Below the pieces are notes generated by a model. That model was not told the origin of the DNA. It saw only the letters and a list, made by a program, of their open reading frames with translations, and did not search any database. Shown here one piece after another: positions 31,762 through 45,221 of a stretch of DNA of 64,000 nucleotides. A program made the position numbers and the translations under genes. Every line of letters starts with the position of its first letter. Position 1 is the first letter of the stretch. The stretch spans positions 37,942,112 to 38,006,111 of the forward strand of contig NC_037091.1 in the NCBI RefSeq assembly GCF_002994745.2. Direction: 5' to 3'. This DNA comes from Rosa chinensis. Taxonomy: Eukaryota; Streptophyta; Magnoliopsida; Rosales; Rosaceae.

Positions 31762-34285
31762 CTAAATTTTATTTTTCTTTTATTTTTAGTAGTTTACCAT
31801 ATTAACCCTTATAGATGGTATTTCTTTCAATCTATTTTGTCTCTAGTATGGACATTTTCGGGATTTCAAAAAATTGTTGAAGCCTTTGACACCAAAGACC
31901 ATGCCTGGCTTTATAGTAGTAGAGATGCGCCTTTACTCCTCTTTCTCCCTCCTTTGTACGTGCTTCTCTGCAATTTCTTCAACCAAAGCACTCACCGCCA
32001 CGACCATATTTTCCCACCTATCTATTGCTTGATTTTCACTTAGAGCCTAAAATCAGGACCCATAGTTTACTGATGGATTCAGTTTTAATTTATAAATTTC
32101 TTTTTGACTAGAAAAGATGAACAAATGACAGAAAATCTTTGGGTTCTTATTATCTAGCTTATTGATGCCTTTGGTTCATTATGATTTTTTTCCTCAAACC
32201 GCTTTCTTTAAATCTTAATCTTGGATTGCTGGGTTAGTGCTTTTCTGGGTTAGTCGTGATTCTCTTTTTGATCACTTTTGTTTGTGTAATTGAATCTTGG
32301 CTAGCTGGATTGGGGCCTTTATGAGTTGGTATTGATTTTGTTTTTCATTCTCTCTGGGACTTTCTTTCATAAACTTGATTTAGAGTTATCAACAAATGCT
32401 TTGCACAAGTTTTTCCCGTATTGAAAAAAATCAAACGCTTTGCGTAGAGAGGGGTGGAGAAGAGTAAAGAAGGAAGACGGACTCCTATCTCATCGCCTAG
32501 TTAAGGTTAAAGTAAAAGAGAGATGCATAAGATAATTCATAAAAATCAAACGCTTTGCATGGAGAGGGGTGGAGAAGAGCCCCACATTTTTGGTTCGCCA
32601 AGAGCCCCGAAAATCTCAGGGGCGGCCTTGTTCTTCATACACATAAAGCCAAAACGCTTGGAAACCTATTTTCTCCTCAATCCTCTGAATAGTGAATACA
32701 ACTGACAACTCCATTCCTCATTTGGCCTTAACGACTCCATAGTCCATATCATCGATATCGTTTTTCTTCATACACATCAAGCCAAAACCATAATAACCAT
32801 TCCAATTTCTTCTTTCACCAACTATCTTGCTCATAATTTTAGGACCCAGTTTCCTCCTAGGTGGGTAGTATCCCTTAAAAACCAAAACCCAGTTACCAAA
32901 ATAATTAAGGACAGTAACAAGTCCTTGAGCAAGAGAGGAGAAATCACTTCGTAAGCAAAATGGTGTGGGTTCATTTAGACAAAGGTGGAAAATGAAATCG
33001 AGAATTTGACTATTTGAGGGAGTGATGAAGTGACACGTGTGTGGACAGATAGAGAGTGTGATAGGTTGGGGCGGTGCCACCTGGTAGCACAGCAGGAGGG
33101 CAGAGAGAGAGTGGTGAGGAGAACCAACTCTCGCATGTGCTCGTGTAATAAGTCTGGCCTATTATCTCCTCGGATTAAAACTCCTCGCGGCCCACCCACC
33201 GCCCTTTTCATAGCGCGTGCTGTGCCCACCATCCTTCCTTCTTTCTTTTTCTATAATTTAAAACTAAAAAACAAAAATTGAATATTTCATGTTACAAAAG
33301 CGTTTTTTGTGTTTTTTTTTCCTCGTCACATTTTTAGACTAACTTATATGGTGATCAGACCATTCGCAATATTTAATCGATACCTTCAGCAAAATAGTAT
33401 TTAGTGTAGTTATTTTTTTAATCTATTTTTAGATATTATGTATTTTATCTTTTATTTTTTGTTTTTCTGTTTATGTAAAGAAAGCACTATTGGAGAACTA
33501 AAATCCAATCAAAGTTATAATGACAATCCAAAATGATCAAGTCATTTCTTTTTTTCTATTTCATGATCTTTTTACTCTTAATCAGAAAAACAATACTATA
33601 TTGTAGAACAAAATTACACGTCATAAGTCATCTCTCCCAATCAAAACAAAAAGATTCACAATTTTAGCTATTTTTTTAAAAAGTAAGGTCGAGTATAGAA
33701 AAGTCATGTATAAAAGAATTATACCAAAAAAAAAAAAATTAATGAAGTTACACCTTTAGCAAATTGTTGTCATTTCATTCAAACAAGCTCCGGGTTTTTA
33801 GGTCCATAAGACTTTTTTTTTTTCCTTCCTTAGTTGGATCACCTTCTTTGTTTCCACAAAGGCAAAGACTAATGCTAATAATTTGAGCCCAAAGTTATAA
33901 TTTCCTCGTAGGATAATAATTGATGCTGGTAGCATTATCCCAAACTCCCAAAGGATACTCCAAGGGTAAGAACATAATGCCGAAAACATGTGCCTCACAC
34001 CAACGCTGTTACCAACCTTCAAACCTTCTTCACTGTCTAACTGTCTAACGGTGCTGGAGTCAAAACTCCCAATGTCATCAAATTTGTCATAAAAACACCA
34101 TGTCTAGATTTTTTTCCTAGGCTTGTTTAGTCTAAATAGCCCTCAAAGTGGTGTTCCAGCCTCGAAGCACACAAACCTCCACCACACCAAAATATCATCC
34201 ATAGCCAAAACCATCATGACCCAACCCAAGGGACAGACCACCAAAGCCACAAAACTATAAAAAAAAAAAATTAAATAAATAAAAA
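31762..34285. other. Intergenic region with small local duplications
   Basis: No gene is supported. About 32435-32475 and 32550-32590 share 'aatcaaacgctttgc.t.gag' and 'aggggtggagaagag', an approximate direct duplication. Near 32633 and 32767 a ttcatacacat(a/c)aagccaaaac segment also repeats. A poly(T) run at 33811-33822 could mark an old minus-strand retroelement, but no TSD was found. Confidence 0.35.
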
Positions 34286-34286
34286 G

Positions 34287-34661
34287 ATTCATTTTACCAC
34301 CTTAAACTTTATGTCTAAAATCGTCTGTGCCTCCGAACTTTTAATTTAATCACATATGCCCTTATATTCTCTAATATGATCAATCATAATCATTAGTAAA
34401 CTAATTCCTTAATTTCTTCATAAATTAGTGACAATGCATGCCCACTTAGGGTCAATTTTTAGTCTTGATCATGTAAATAGTGTGTTTATTAAAGGCTAAA
34501 AACTAGTTTGAGTGGACAACAATATATAAATAAATTGATAGATTAGTGAAGAATTAGTCATAATTGATCAAATTAGAGAGTATAAGGGCACATGCAATCA
34601 AACTAGAAGTTTGGAGACACAACTGATTTTAAGTGTAAAGTTCATGGACGTAAAATGATTT
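34287..34661. mobile_element. MITE with ~110-bp terminal inverted repeats
   Basis: The left arm (about 34287-34410) and the reverse complement of the right arm (about 34540-34661) share cattttac, 'aactttat/aactttac', ctaaaatc, tgtg(c/t)ctcc, gcccttat(a)ttctctaat and gatcaat. About 80% identity by eye. No coding. Confidence 0.75.
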
Positions 34662-35000
34662 TAGCTAAAAAAAAAAAGAACGCCAATTGAACAATTCACC
34701 TATATTCAACAACTTCCATCGCCATCTCTTCTAACACCAACTAAAGAATAGATGCACTAGTATGAAACAAAACGATGAAACCCATCACAAAAAAAAAAAA
34801 AAACATAAAATAATCAAAGACGAATCTTGAAACAACCTCAAACAGTCGAGAAATACAACCCTTGATAAGAAAAAACACTAGGAGAATAGAGAGTCAAGCC
34901 CTCTGTGGCCAGAATCACCAAAGATCTGAGGAAGGAGCTCGGTACATCACTGAAAATCTTATAGGCACCTTCGAAAAGGTGCTTGTGAAACCTTACTGTA

Positions 35001-35078
<78 letters not shown>

Positions 35079-35940
35079 AGTTTTGGTGGACGTTATTTTA
35101 TTATCATAGTTTTCATGGTGGTTTGATATTTATATCTAAATTCATTAACATGCTTTATATACAAAGTAATATGTCCCATGATCCGGACCCATACAGATAT
35201 ATCTCTATTCTTAAAGTTAATTAGTGTCTAATATTCTCTAGTTGGATAAACAAGCACTTTATGATGTATGAAAATGAAAGAAAAGATTTTAACTCGTAAC
35301 TTCTGTAACGTTAGTTAACACCCATATAATTGGAATACAAATAGATCTCATGTCCGATTTAGTAACTTAATTCAGTTTAACCGAAAGTAAGTTGATTCCT
35401 CATAGTGTATATAATGAAAATCACTTCTAGTAGAAATGAATAATTCCTATATATTTACAGTAGCCTTGTATTGCTTACTTATCTGTGCATGAGTAATAAG
35501 TAATTAAATTAGTTTTGATTCCGATTCAGGAGAATTAATAAACGTACTGATCAGAATAAGTTATTATTTTAGTTACCATGTTTCCCAAAGAGTTTAACGA
35601 AGATAATTTCTTTTCGCACCCTTGTTTCTTCTCTTGTTTCAATTAAGTAAACATGCTTTGATTGGATGTAATTTATTATAATAGATATATAACCATATAT
35701 GTGGGAGCAAAATTATATCCAAAAAGAGAAATTGGAGCACAATCTCGATGCACTGAGCGTGGGGGTTGATTTTGGTGGAGGCTTTGGCTATCTAGTGCCC
35801 TCACAAATAATCTATATGGGCTTTGAACCTTCGCTTCTTTTCTTTCTTTCTTTGCATCTCTCAATTCTGTCGCGTGTAAGTTCCGAACACAAAAAATAGC
35901 ATAAAAGCCTACTAGAACAGAAGACACGAAGAAAACACCC
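34662..35940. other. Intergenic region upstream of the lysine-rich gene
   Basis: It contains the GA microsatellite at 35003-35074 and otherwise AT-rich sequence. No gene is supported. Confidence 0.4.
35003..35074. repeat. (GA)n microsatellite
   Basis: An uninterrupted AG run of about 70 bases. Confidence 0.97.
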
Positions 35941-36193
35941 CCTGAGAGAGAGAGAGAGAAAGAGCCTCGAACAGACTCGGAGCAATCATAGAATTGCAGT
36001 AGGAGGAAGAGGCTCTACAGCAGACAAAGAAGAATCCAGAATCTGCTTTATCTATTCTATCTATCTATCTATCAATCTATCCCTCCCCCCCATTCATTCT
36101 TGTTCTCTCTTATCACAGAGAAAGAGAGAGAGACAGAGAGAGATAGAGAGATCTCCTTTGTCATCCCTACATTGCCCACTTTGTAGTGGACAA
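35941..36193 (+). other. Probable 5' UTR exon of the lysine-rich gene
   Basis: GA- and TCTA-rich leader-like sequence ending at a good donor, ggacaag|gtaatt (36193/36194), about 1 kb upstream of the start codon. Many plant nuclear genes have such a 5' UTR exon and intron. This is inference from composition and the splice site only. Confidence 0.4.
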
Positions 36194-37229
36194 GGTAATT
36201 CAAATTTCTCGAATGCCCACAATTTGGATTTCACCAATTTTGGCTTTTGATCAACACCCATCATAGAATTGCCTCGGAAAACGCCACCCATAAAAAGATT
36301 AATTTTTTTTTTTCCTTTTTCGAATTTTGATTTTTTTTTTTCGCCTTTGCTTTTGTGTGTTTAGAGGAGTTGGGATTAGGGTTTTGATAGTTGGTAACTA
36401 TGCTCAGCATGTTTTGTGTTTGCTGGATTGTTAGGGTTTCGTTGGATCGTAACTGGGGACTCCTTCAATTCTGCTGCTGTGGACTAATTAGGGTTTGATC
36501 AGACTTCAGATTTGGGGGACCTAGTGATTGCTTGGCCGCATGAGCTCGATCTTTCCCGGAAATGGAATTGTGGATTTGGCGCTGTTGGGTTGAGCATATG
36601 AACTCTCAGATTGCCTAAGAGTTATGGGAACCATTCTTTTTCTGAGCATGGAACAAGATTGCATATTACATGAGTGATCACAGACTTGCCGAATCCGTAT
36701 TCCAGAGGACAAGGATTTCTGGGTTTTTGCTGTTTAAGACCAGCTTGATCTTCAGCTGGGGATGAATTTGGTCTTGGGTTCTGCTTACACCGAGGATTAG
36801 ATTCAAGTGGGGACAGCTTTTGTTTCTCAACAAGTTGTTCGGGTTAACTTAGTTTGAGCAAGATTCTTGGCCCGAAGAGGTTTTGTTGGACCTGTTAATT
36901 TTATCGAGGTTTTTGTTGGTTTTTAGTTCAGTGTAGTAGCTTTGCAGTTTTTTGGTTGAGTTGATTCTTTTGATGAGCCTTGGTTGATTTTGATAGTATC
37001 TGCTTTTACCCAACTTGAAAAGGATCCAAGGCTTGGATTCAGTGTGTATTGGATTGGTGAAAGAGGCTTATGGAGGTATTCTGATCTGGGTATGAATGTG
37101 GGGGCATGGTGCATGGACAGGAGCATAGTTGCTGGTTCGTTCCCTCTCTGGAACAGTGCTACACGAACATAATTCTGGAACTTTCTTCTCGGGAAGGCAC
37201 TGGTTTCTTGTATTGTGTGAGTTTGTGCA

Positions 37230-40200
37230 ATGTCGCGCTGCTTTCCATTTCCACCACCAGGATATGAGAAAAAAGCTAGGACAGATGATGTGGACGTGCT
37301 AAAAAAGGTTAATCTGCTTTCCTTGTATGCATTTATATCTCCTAATTGGTATAGCATTCGTTACGGATAACTTTAGTAATTAAAAAAGAAAAAAGGGAAA
37401 AGAAATAATCATTCATTAGGGGCACGCATATGAACATAATTGCAGTCTGCACCGTATAATGGCTCATTCATTTACATGGGACACTTGTGTAAAAGTTTTG
37501 CTTGAACTTAGTGAATCCTTAGTGACTCGTTCAATTAAAGATGCAAAGTAGCTGAAATTTGCTCGGTGCTGTAAGATTGTTTGAACTTGGTGTTCTGTCT
37601 GAAGATTGTTTGCTCGGTGCTGTAGTTTAGGAGTAGCTAAATTTTGAAATTCCAGGATAAAGGTTTTAGGTAATAATTTAGTTTCCAGGGAAAACTATGG
37701 AAGGTTGGGCAAACTGCTGAATATGTCATTTCTACTCGAGTACATGTATTTTGGATGCTTTTGTTACCTGTGCTGAAGTGAGAAATGATCAGAATTAAGA
37801 CCTACTTGTCAGTTTGTTGGAATGTGAAAGTGGGGTGCTAATCGGATACCATGGAGTTCCAGTAATAAACGAACATTACGTTGATTTTCTATATCTTTCA
37901 TGTTGACCGGTCCTGATAGTTAAGGGTGCTCTGTAAACTGGATCAATACCTAGACATTTTTGTTTTTTAATTCGTGACCATCAGATTGGTTATAGTGTGC
38001 AAGCGACTTCTTACTACATAATGTATTAGGTGTCACTTAGTTTTAGATTGATACTAATTATGTCAGTCAAATAAATTCACAGCATAGTTGTCTGGTCCCC
38101 ATTTTCATCCCTTTTCACATGATTTGGGATGCTTAAGTTCCTTGTAAGGTACATGTCCTTGGCTGGAGTATTGCTTATGGTAGAGCATATACTTCAGCAT
38201 TGTTTAAAACAGGAAGTTTAATGTGAGTCAACTGGTGCACCATTTGGTAAAAGGAAGCTGAAATTATATACTCATCTGCTCCTTTATTTCCCTGTTAATG
38301 CTGTTATTGAAATCCATTGTGATGTGGGCAATATCTGAGTTTTGCAATTGTTTGTTGAGAAGCATTTTGTTTTGGAGGGGGAAGATGAGCGAAAAGCCTT
38401 GCACTGTTTGGCAGGTATGCTGGCAGTAGTGTGGATGGCCCAAATTAAAAGGTTCTTTTGAAATTTAGGGGGTAGAAGTGGAGGGTTTTGATCGTTTTTC
38501 CTTGGTTTTTCGGGTTATATTGGAAGGCGGTGATCTCTTTCTCTCTCTCAGCTTAGCTACCGTGCAATAATTTAACTCAGGCTATAATTGCACAGTTTAG
38601 AATGTATGCTGTTAAGTAGCTGGTTGTAGGGGTCTAATTCCAGTGAACTTCTTGACAACCATACCTGCACCTCACTTTACAACATAATATTATAATCTAT
38701 TTTTCGCCAATGGCGATGGTTTTCTGGCCTCTTTTTTACCAGAATTAACTAAAGAGAATAAAATTAAAAAAGAAGAAGAGAGGTGTTAGTTGAATGGTTT
38801 TCACAAAGGCTCTTAAGTGTCGTATAGGATTTCATGTGCATGTTTTGATATGGATATGTGGTGTTAGCCATGGGAAGCTCAAATTCCAAAAGTATGGAAA
38901 TAAGGAAAGGGCTGGATGTGTGTGTTATTGATAATACAGTATTGGCCACACTTATTCTATTAGTTTTGGCATAAACCAATGGCGGCAATAATTAATTGGT
39001 AAACATATTCTGCTGACCAATGTTTGCATAAACTACTAAAGCTTTGGCAGATAAGGGGAAAATGGTTGGTAACAGAAGTTCAGAGTAGACGTGTCCTATT
39101 GGAAACTATGATCATAGCAGGCAGTGTGTAAAACATTTGAGATTTTTTTTTTCTATATAATTTTTCTGAATTGCTGCCTGTTCTTGTTGTTCTTCCTGAA
39201 TCGTTCCCTGCACTTATCATGTCAACTAAGCCTTTTAAAACTTCTGACATTAGGAGGGTATCTGAATAACATTTTGCTTGCTCTGCCTTTGCTGGTGCCA
39301 TTGCTTTTTATGCCCAAAATTTACTTTGAAACCCAAGTTTTGAATGTTCTAAATTGTCTCTGTTCTATTTGTAATTTGTGTCTTTTATTTCGTTGTACAT
39401 ACTTTGTGATTCTTAATACCTTGATCTCAAAAATTGTGAAAAGCTCTGGCATCAAACATCTCAAATGTTTTGCTCCATGATATGTATGTAGAATTGTCTA
39501 TCAGTTAAGTTCTCTGTGCAAGGTTCACTTTTCTCAAATCCAAACATTTTATATTGCCAGAATGAGTGTTAATTCGTCTTATTTTCCTTTAGCTTGGGAT
39601 TTTGGGTTCTGGAGGAACATGAATGATCAAGAAGTTGAGGTTCTTATGTCTGTACTAGATAAATTAGGTACTGTGGTGCTGGCCTCATCTAGGCTAGATA
39701 GGAGAAGATGGGTGCTGGAATCTTTAGGGAGCTGTTCCTGTACTCTAGCGGTTGATGGACAACCCTCTCCTCTTCTCATTTTACTCCCTCTACTGCAATT
39801 TGGAAGGCCAAAGCACCTTCTAAGGTATGAGTGTTAGCATGGATTATTGGTCATGGGAAGATCAATACATGTGATATGGTTCAGAGGAGAAGACGTTATC
39901 TCTGTCTCCTCATTGGCTTGAGATGTGCTAAGCCGAAGCTGAGATGTTTTTACACTGTCCAATTACTTTGGACCTCTGGTAAAGACTGTTTTGGGATCAT
40001 GTGAGTGGAAGGCACAATTTTTTTTATGGGGGAAGAAGGGATGGGTGTTGGGAAGATATGTTGGCCATTTTTGGGTGATTTGGATGGAAAGAAACAGAAG
40101 AGTTTTTAGGATGGGAGGGGGGAGGACCTGGGTAACGTGTGGGAGAGGTTTCACTTTTTAGCCTTTTCATGAGCTTCACGTTTTAGCCCTTTCATGAGCT

Positions 40201-43200
40201 TCAGTTTCATGAGCAATTTCTACAAATTGGAGAGCTGCTGTTGTCTAGGATTTTTTATTTTCTTGTTGGTTGTTTGGCTTCCTTTGTTTTTTCTTCATTC
40301 TGTGGATTCCAATGTTCTTTTATGTAGAATCTTTTTATTAATGAATTTGTTTCCTATGAAAAATGAAAATATATTTTGGGTCCACTTTGCATGCTACCTT
40401 GGCTTTCGACTGTACCTTGTTCTTCTTTTATGTTTTTGTTATCTAAATAAGGTAAAGATAATTAGATGCACTTATTTTAAAGCGTATGCCTTAGTTTTGT
40501 GCATTTGGATTTCTTGTTATTTATAATGGGATATTACAAGAGTGGAGGAAATAACTGTTTACCGCACTTCTGTCTGGTCTCTTGGATTAAAAACCGTAGG
40601 TTCTTTTTTGTTGTGCACTTTGGATAGGACATATAGAAGTTTTCTCTTCATGCATTTGGGTTCCTTTGGCCCATGTGTCTTCCTATTTACTGATGATGGC
40701 TTTGTGATGATCCTTTTGTGCTATTGAGGATTGTTTGAACTGTTAAGATTTTTTTTTGTTTTCCCGATTTGCTTATCTTAACTTTATTTTGGGTTTGACT
40801 GCATTACGAGATACTTCTCCATTGTCTTGAACTCATACCTTGCTGATGATGGTTTGGCGATGATCATATTGTTTTTGAAATTTTATAGTCCTCTTAATTG
40901 GTTTTATTATTATCATATTTGATTTATTTGCTTGTTTTGAACTTTGTTTTGGGGTGCATGCCTTCTTATGTCTCAATTCTACATCTTATGCAACTAGATT
41001 TTACTTCTCTTAAAGATGCACTTTGATTTGGAGAGGGAAATATTGAAGGTTAGCAGTGTCGTCTTTTAGTATTTTGCACTGTGTCTCGAGGTCTGTCTTG
41101 ATAGTCTTTTTGCTAATCAAGTCCTACGACTTCCTCTGTAAATGCATTATGTATGAATATCATGAATTCAAGTATCCTTTTAAGGGTGTGCTAGTAGAAT
41201 ATTTTGCTTTCGGGGACTAGAATGACACTTTATTGTACATGTCAGTAAATCTGTTATTTACACTACTTAATGGCTGTAACACTGGAGTTGATTACTTTTC
41301 TGTTCTTGTGAAAGATGCAACCTTTTGTCCCCCTTTTTTTTGGGGAAGGATTTATGAAAAGGCATACAAATGATTACTTGGTATAGCAGTACTTGTAGAA
41401 TGTGGATTAGTAATTTTGACTTCCTAAATACTCCGGAGTCATCACTAGGGTTATATTGTCTTGGCAAAGGGAATTCACTCTGATCTTCAATTAGTTATAG
41501 TTCTTTTATATTGGCCTTTTGTCTGAGGAAGCTCTTAGTTTTTATCTATTTGTGAAACGTCTGAACCTTGAATTAATTCTCCAAGTATTTGCCCTTTCAT
41601 TTCTTATGTATCCTTACGATTATTCTTCTATACGTCTTTATAATTTACAGGAGAAGCAGAGAGAAAAGAAGCATAAAAAGGATAAGAAGGACAAAGAAAA
41701 AAGAGAAAAAGAGAAAAGTGAGAAAGATAGAAGTGATGGAAAACATCGGGAAAAGAAAGACAAGAAGGAAAAGAACAGAGACAAAAAGAAGGACAAGGAG
41801 AAAGACACAGACAAAGTTAAAGATAAACTTGGTACTTCAGATGGAACTAGAATTCCAGGTAAAACTGAGAATCATGTTGCAGAGAAACTCATTCATAAAG
41901 ATGACAGAGACAAGAGAGATGCTAGCCAAGTTGGAGGTTACCAGCCAGAAAAGCTTGGTCAGAACAGTCACCTGCCTGCGGAGAACAGGAACTCTGTATC
42001 GGTGGAGGTGGCTAGGAAGACTAAGGATGAGGCCAGAGGAATTGGGAACCAGTTGGTTGAGAAGATTAGTGGTTCAGACCGCAAAAAAGATGAGGGGATG
42101 GTCAGATTGGTGGCCAAGGGAACTGGCATGTTGGCTGAAGTTAAGGAAACTAGCAAGGACAAGAGAGCTGATATCCGAAAGCCTGATGTGCAAGAAGTCA
42201 GAGTTGCAACACGGGTTAGTGGAAGTGCAATGGTGCAGAACCCTGGCGGAATGGTTCAACCCAAAGTTAAAGGATTTCCGAAACCACTGGAGAGCAATGT
42301 TGAAAGAAAGACTGATGGAAAAGAAAAGACCAAAGAGAAGGAAGGTGATGATAAACGGGGGGAAAAGCGCAAGGATAAAGATAGAGAGAAGAAAACCCAG
42401 GGGAGAGATAAGGATAGAGATAAAGAGAAGAAGAAGGAGGAGAAAGCAAAGAAGAAGAATGCGTCAAAGACTGCAGAGCCAGATAAAGAGAAGAAAAAGG
42501 AAGACAAAGCAAATGAGAAAAATGGTTCTAAGCATGCAGAACCAGACAAATCTAAAGAGACCAATAAAGAGGTTTGTATTGATTCCCAGTACAGAAAACC
42601 CTCCCAACTTCCGAAGGACAACTACAAATCTGCTGATGCTGAGGCGAACCTTAAGAAACGAAAGGACTTGACGACAAATGGAGTTTTGCATGGTGAGTGT
42701 TTTTTCATGATGTACCGTCATTGCAGCCCAATCAATGCTATATAGTTGTCTTACACAACTTGGCTATTTTCCCCTACAACTGAGGAAGGTTGTAGTTTTT
42801 TGAATCAGATCCTGTTATCCATTGTTTCCTTATGATCCCGAATGGCATTATTTTTCACTTGGTATCAGTCAATTGGCCGTGCTCTTGACTCAATTAAGTG
42901 AAGCAGATTGAAATTTTGGTAAGTTTCTTCTAGCTGACTAATGATGCTTCCTTTTCTGATCTTACAGCCAATGAAATTAGGCCCAATAAATTGCTGAGAC
43001 CCTCCTCTTCCTCTCATCCATTGACTGAAAATGGAAGGACACTGGAGCCTTGCCAAACGTCCATCCCATATGTTTCAGATAAGCAGGGAGGAGCCAATAG
43101 TGTTAAAGTGGAGAGCAAGGAACGTAAGAAGAATGGCATTATTGAAGCTAGATCGTCATCTGTCTCCCCTGCAAAGCCTACTTCTATAGCTGCACAAGCT

Positions 43201-43458
43201 GATCCATTTGCTGAAGCATCTATGAGACCGCCCCATCCAGATTCCAGATATCTAAGTGAGGTTTATATGGTTCCAAAAATGGACAAATTGTCTGATGACG
43301 ATCAAGACTGGTTGTTTGGTTGCAGTGGCAGTGATACCAAATCAAAGAAGCCTAAGATGGAATCTTCACCAGATGAGGAGACGGCAGAAGTGTGGTCAGA
43401 AGCTCTGCGGATAGAGTCAGCTGATGTTTGTGCTTTGCCGTATGTCATTCCATATTGA
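37230..43458 (+). CDS. Lysine-rich 'MSRCFPFPPPGYEKK' nuclear-type protein
   Basis: Three coding exons: 37230-37307, 41651-42692 and 42968-43458, with GT-AG junctions in phases 0 and 1, give 536 residues. Exon 1 encodes the conserved plant N-terminus MSRCFPFPPPGYEKK and ends ...DVDVLKK. Exon 2 is dominated by Lys/Glu/Asp/Arg repeats (KEKREKEKSEKDR and similar, ~27-110 and ~245-330), likely charged single helices or disordered, with many nuclear-localisation-like clusters. Exon 3 is Ser/Pro-rich and carries a short conserved-looking motif, 'VPKMDKLSDDDQDWLFG'. Such proteins are often annotated 'myb-like protein X' or 'DNA ligase 1-like' only because of low complexity; the function is unknown. 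No catalytic domain is visible. The first coding intron is unusually long (4,343 bp). Confidence 0.85.
37308..41650 (+). other. 4.3-kb first intron of the lysine-rich gene
   Basis: Donor AAAAAG|GTTAAT and acceptor TTTACAG|GAGAAG, phase 0. Mostly T-rich intronic sequence. It contains a LINE remnant at about 39562-40345 and no additional coding exon that I can see. Confidence 0.75.
39562..40345 (+). pseudogene. LINE 3'-end remnant (RT zinc-binding region) in the intron
   Basis: The frame from 39562 reads 'WDFGFWRNMNDQEVEVLMSV', then 'LDRRRWVLESLGS'. With a frame change near 39835 it continues 'AWIIGHGKINTCDMVQRRR'. These are the signatures of the zf-RVT domain at the C-terminus of plant L1-type LINE ORF2. 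It then decays; a 'tctttttattaatgaatttg' stretch near 40335 may be the 3' end. It is truncated on the 5' side and shares the gene's orientation. Confidence 0.72.
42693..42967 (+). other. Second intron of the lysine-rich gene
   Basis: Donor GCATG|GTGAGT and acceptor CTTACAG|CCAATG. The split codon is Ala, phase 1. Confidence 0.88.
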
Positions 43459-44298
43459 TTGGTTTCTAATGGGCATGCTTCACCTCCTAAATCCGTTGTC
43501 AGCTATCCGCTAGAATGGCATCTGGTGCTTGGTCATGGATGTTTTGATCTGTCTACCTGCATTCGCCTTTGATTGGCGGTTGCACAGGGAGTATGACGGA
43601 TGGCCTTGTTCTCAAACCGTCTTAAATTGCTAAGGTATCCGTCACACCAGGCAAATGCTCTGGGACCAGGAGAGGGCTATTTGGATTTGAAGGGAGGTTT
43701 TCCCCACACAGCAGTACACCACTAATTCATTCAAAATGAAGTTTTCATAAGCGCGACAAGTGAAGGTTGCGTAGGAAGGGGGATATATAGGTTGTGCGAT
43801 TTTTGTTTTTGATTCGCTTAGGAGCTGCCAATCTCTTTCTAATTGAGAATTTAAGAGAAACTAGATGTGGTCTTTGCAACTCCACCACAGTTTTGATTTG
43901 TAACATAGAACTCTTATTTACAAGAAATGTAAGATAGAGGAAAAGTATAGTAGTTGCATTCATCCATTGATCTCTCATGGTTGTTGTTCACAACCCAGAT
44001 ATACAAATTCGCTTTGCTTCCATCTTGCATGGTATGGCTAAATATTTGGGAACTGAGAAACATCTACGAGTTTGCACACCTTATTGAGATGGGTTCCGCA
44101 TTTGTATGCAGAATAAGGTAGTTGACTTTGGGTCCCCATATATCCAAAAAATAAAAAATAAGGTAGTTGACTACACATCTCTATAGGTGATTGCGACATA
44201 ACATAATTTAAGGTTGAAGAGCCTCAAGATATGAGAAATGAAGGTCGATAAATCTTCAATATATTTTTTTCTTTCTGATTTTTAAAAGATGTGGATAC
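43459..44298 (+). other. 3' UTR and downstream spacer
   Basis: The first ~500 bases are the likely 3' UTR of the lysine-rich gene. The remainder is AT-rich spacer up to the Mutator-type element. No gene is seen. Confidence 0.4.
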
Positions 44299-44322
44299 TA
44301 AATTAAAGGGAAAAATGCACCA

Positions 44323-44340
44323 ACAGTGTCCGGACACTGT
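44323..44340. repeat. TIR palindrome, left copy
   Basis: acagtgtccggacactgt is an exact 18-bp palindrome 15 bp from the element end. An identical copy lies at 45763-45780 in the right TIR. Confidence 0.95.
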
Positions 44341-45221
44341 GAGGACTGTCAAAATGATAATTGAACTTACAAAATTATCAATGTGATATCTGGACTCATA
44401 TTTTCGTATCAACGTAGTACCTACGACCAAATTCCGTCACGGATCCGTTAAATTTAAGGGTAAAATTGTCTTTTTACACATTTTTATTAAAAAAAAAACA
44501 AAACAGAAGAAATTTCTTATTTCTTCTCTCTCTCTCTCCTTCTCTCCTCGCCAACACCACCGCAACCATCAATGTAATAAAGGAGGATTACATTTTTTCA
44601 TGTTCATCTTCTCAAACCCAGCAAAAAAGCAAAATTTTTTCATGATCAAAATCCCAATCCAATAAGTATGAACCTAACATTTCTTCATGTTCATATTCTC
44701 AATTGTTCATGTTCTTGATTGGTGGCAGTCTGCCTCAATTGGTGGCAATACCAGCAGCTGCGGCGAGGACCACGAGGTCCGCCCCCCGAAGAAGCGGTCG
44801 AGCATTGGATCCAGGAGGAGACCCGTTGCTTTATCAACTTCCGCCGCGAGATCGATGACCTCTTCAACACCTCCATTCTTTGTTATCGTTGCTGCCGCCT
44901 CCACAGGTCGCCACCTCCCTTGAACAGCCACTGCCAGTGCACCACCACCAACACCGCCCACCCAACCCGATCTGGAGCGTCTCTCTCCAACAATTCGCAT
45001 ACCAGATTGAAACAGTAGCCAAACCAAACAGCAGCGGCCATGGAAGATTGAAACAGCAACCTGTCCAGACCATTGGCAATGCTGCCGCCGTCACTGCAAG
45101 CCGCCGCCGCCGTAATCGAACGCTCACCGAACCCAATCTAGAGCCACCCCCACCAAACGTCACCCCCGGTGTGTTACCGTCTCCAAACCTGATCGAACTG
45201 GCAACCAGATCCCACTCCGGC

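Noticed and set aside
32718..33080. 120-codon minus-strand ORF
   Set aside because: Low-complexity and without conserved motifs; adjacent local duplications suggest non-coding DNA.
41589..42671. 360-codon second-frame ORF overlapping the lysine-rich exon
   Set aside because: It is a shadow of the Lys/Glu-rich repeat: Arg-rich in the alternate frame, and the splice sites support only the first frame.
42256..42721. Antisense Leu/Ser/Phe-rich ORFs
   Set aside because: Reverse-strand shadow of the lysine-rich exon.
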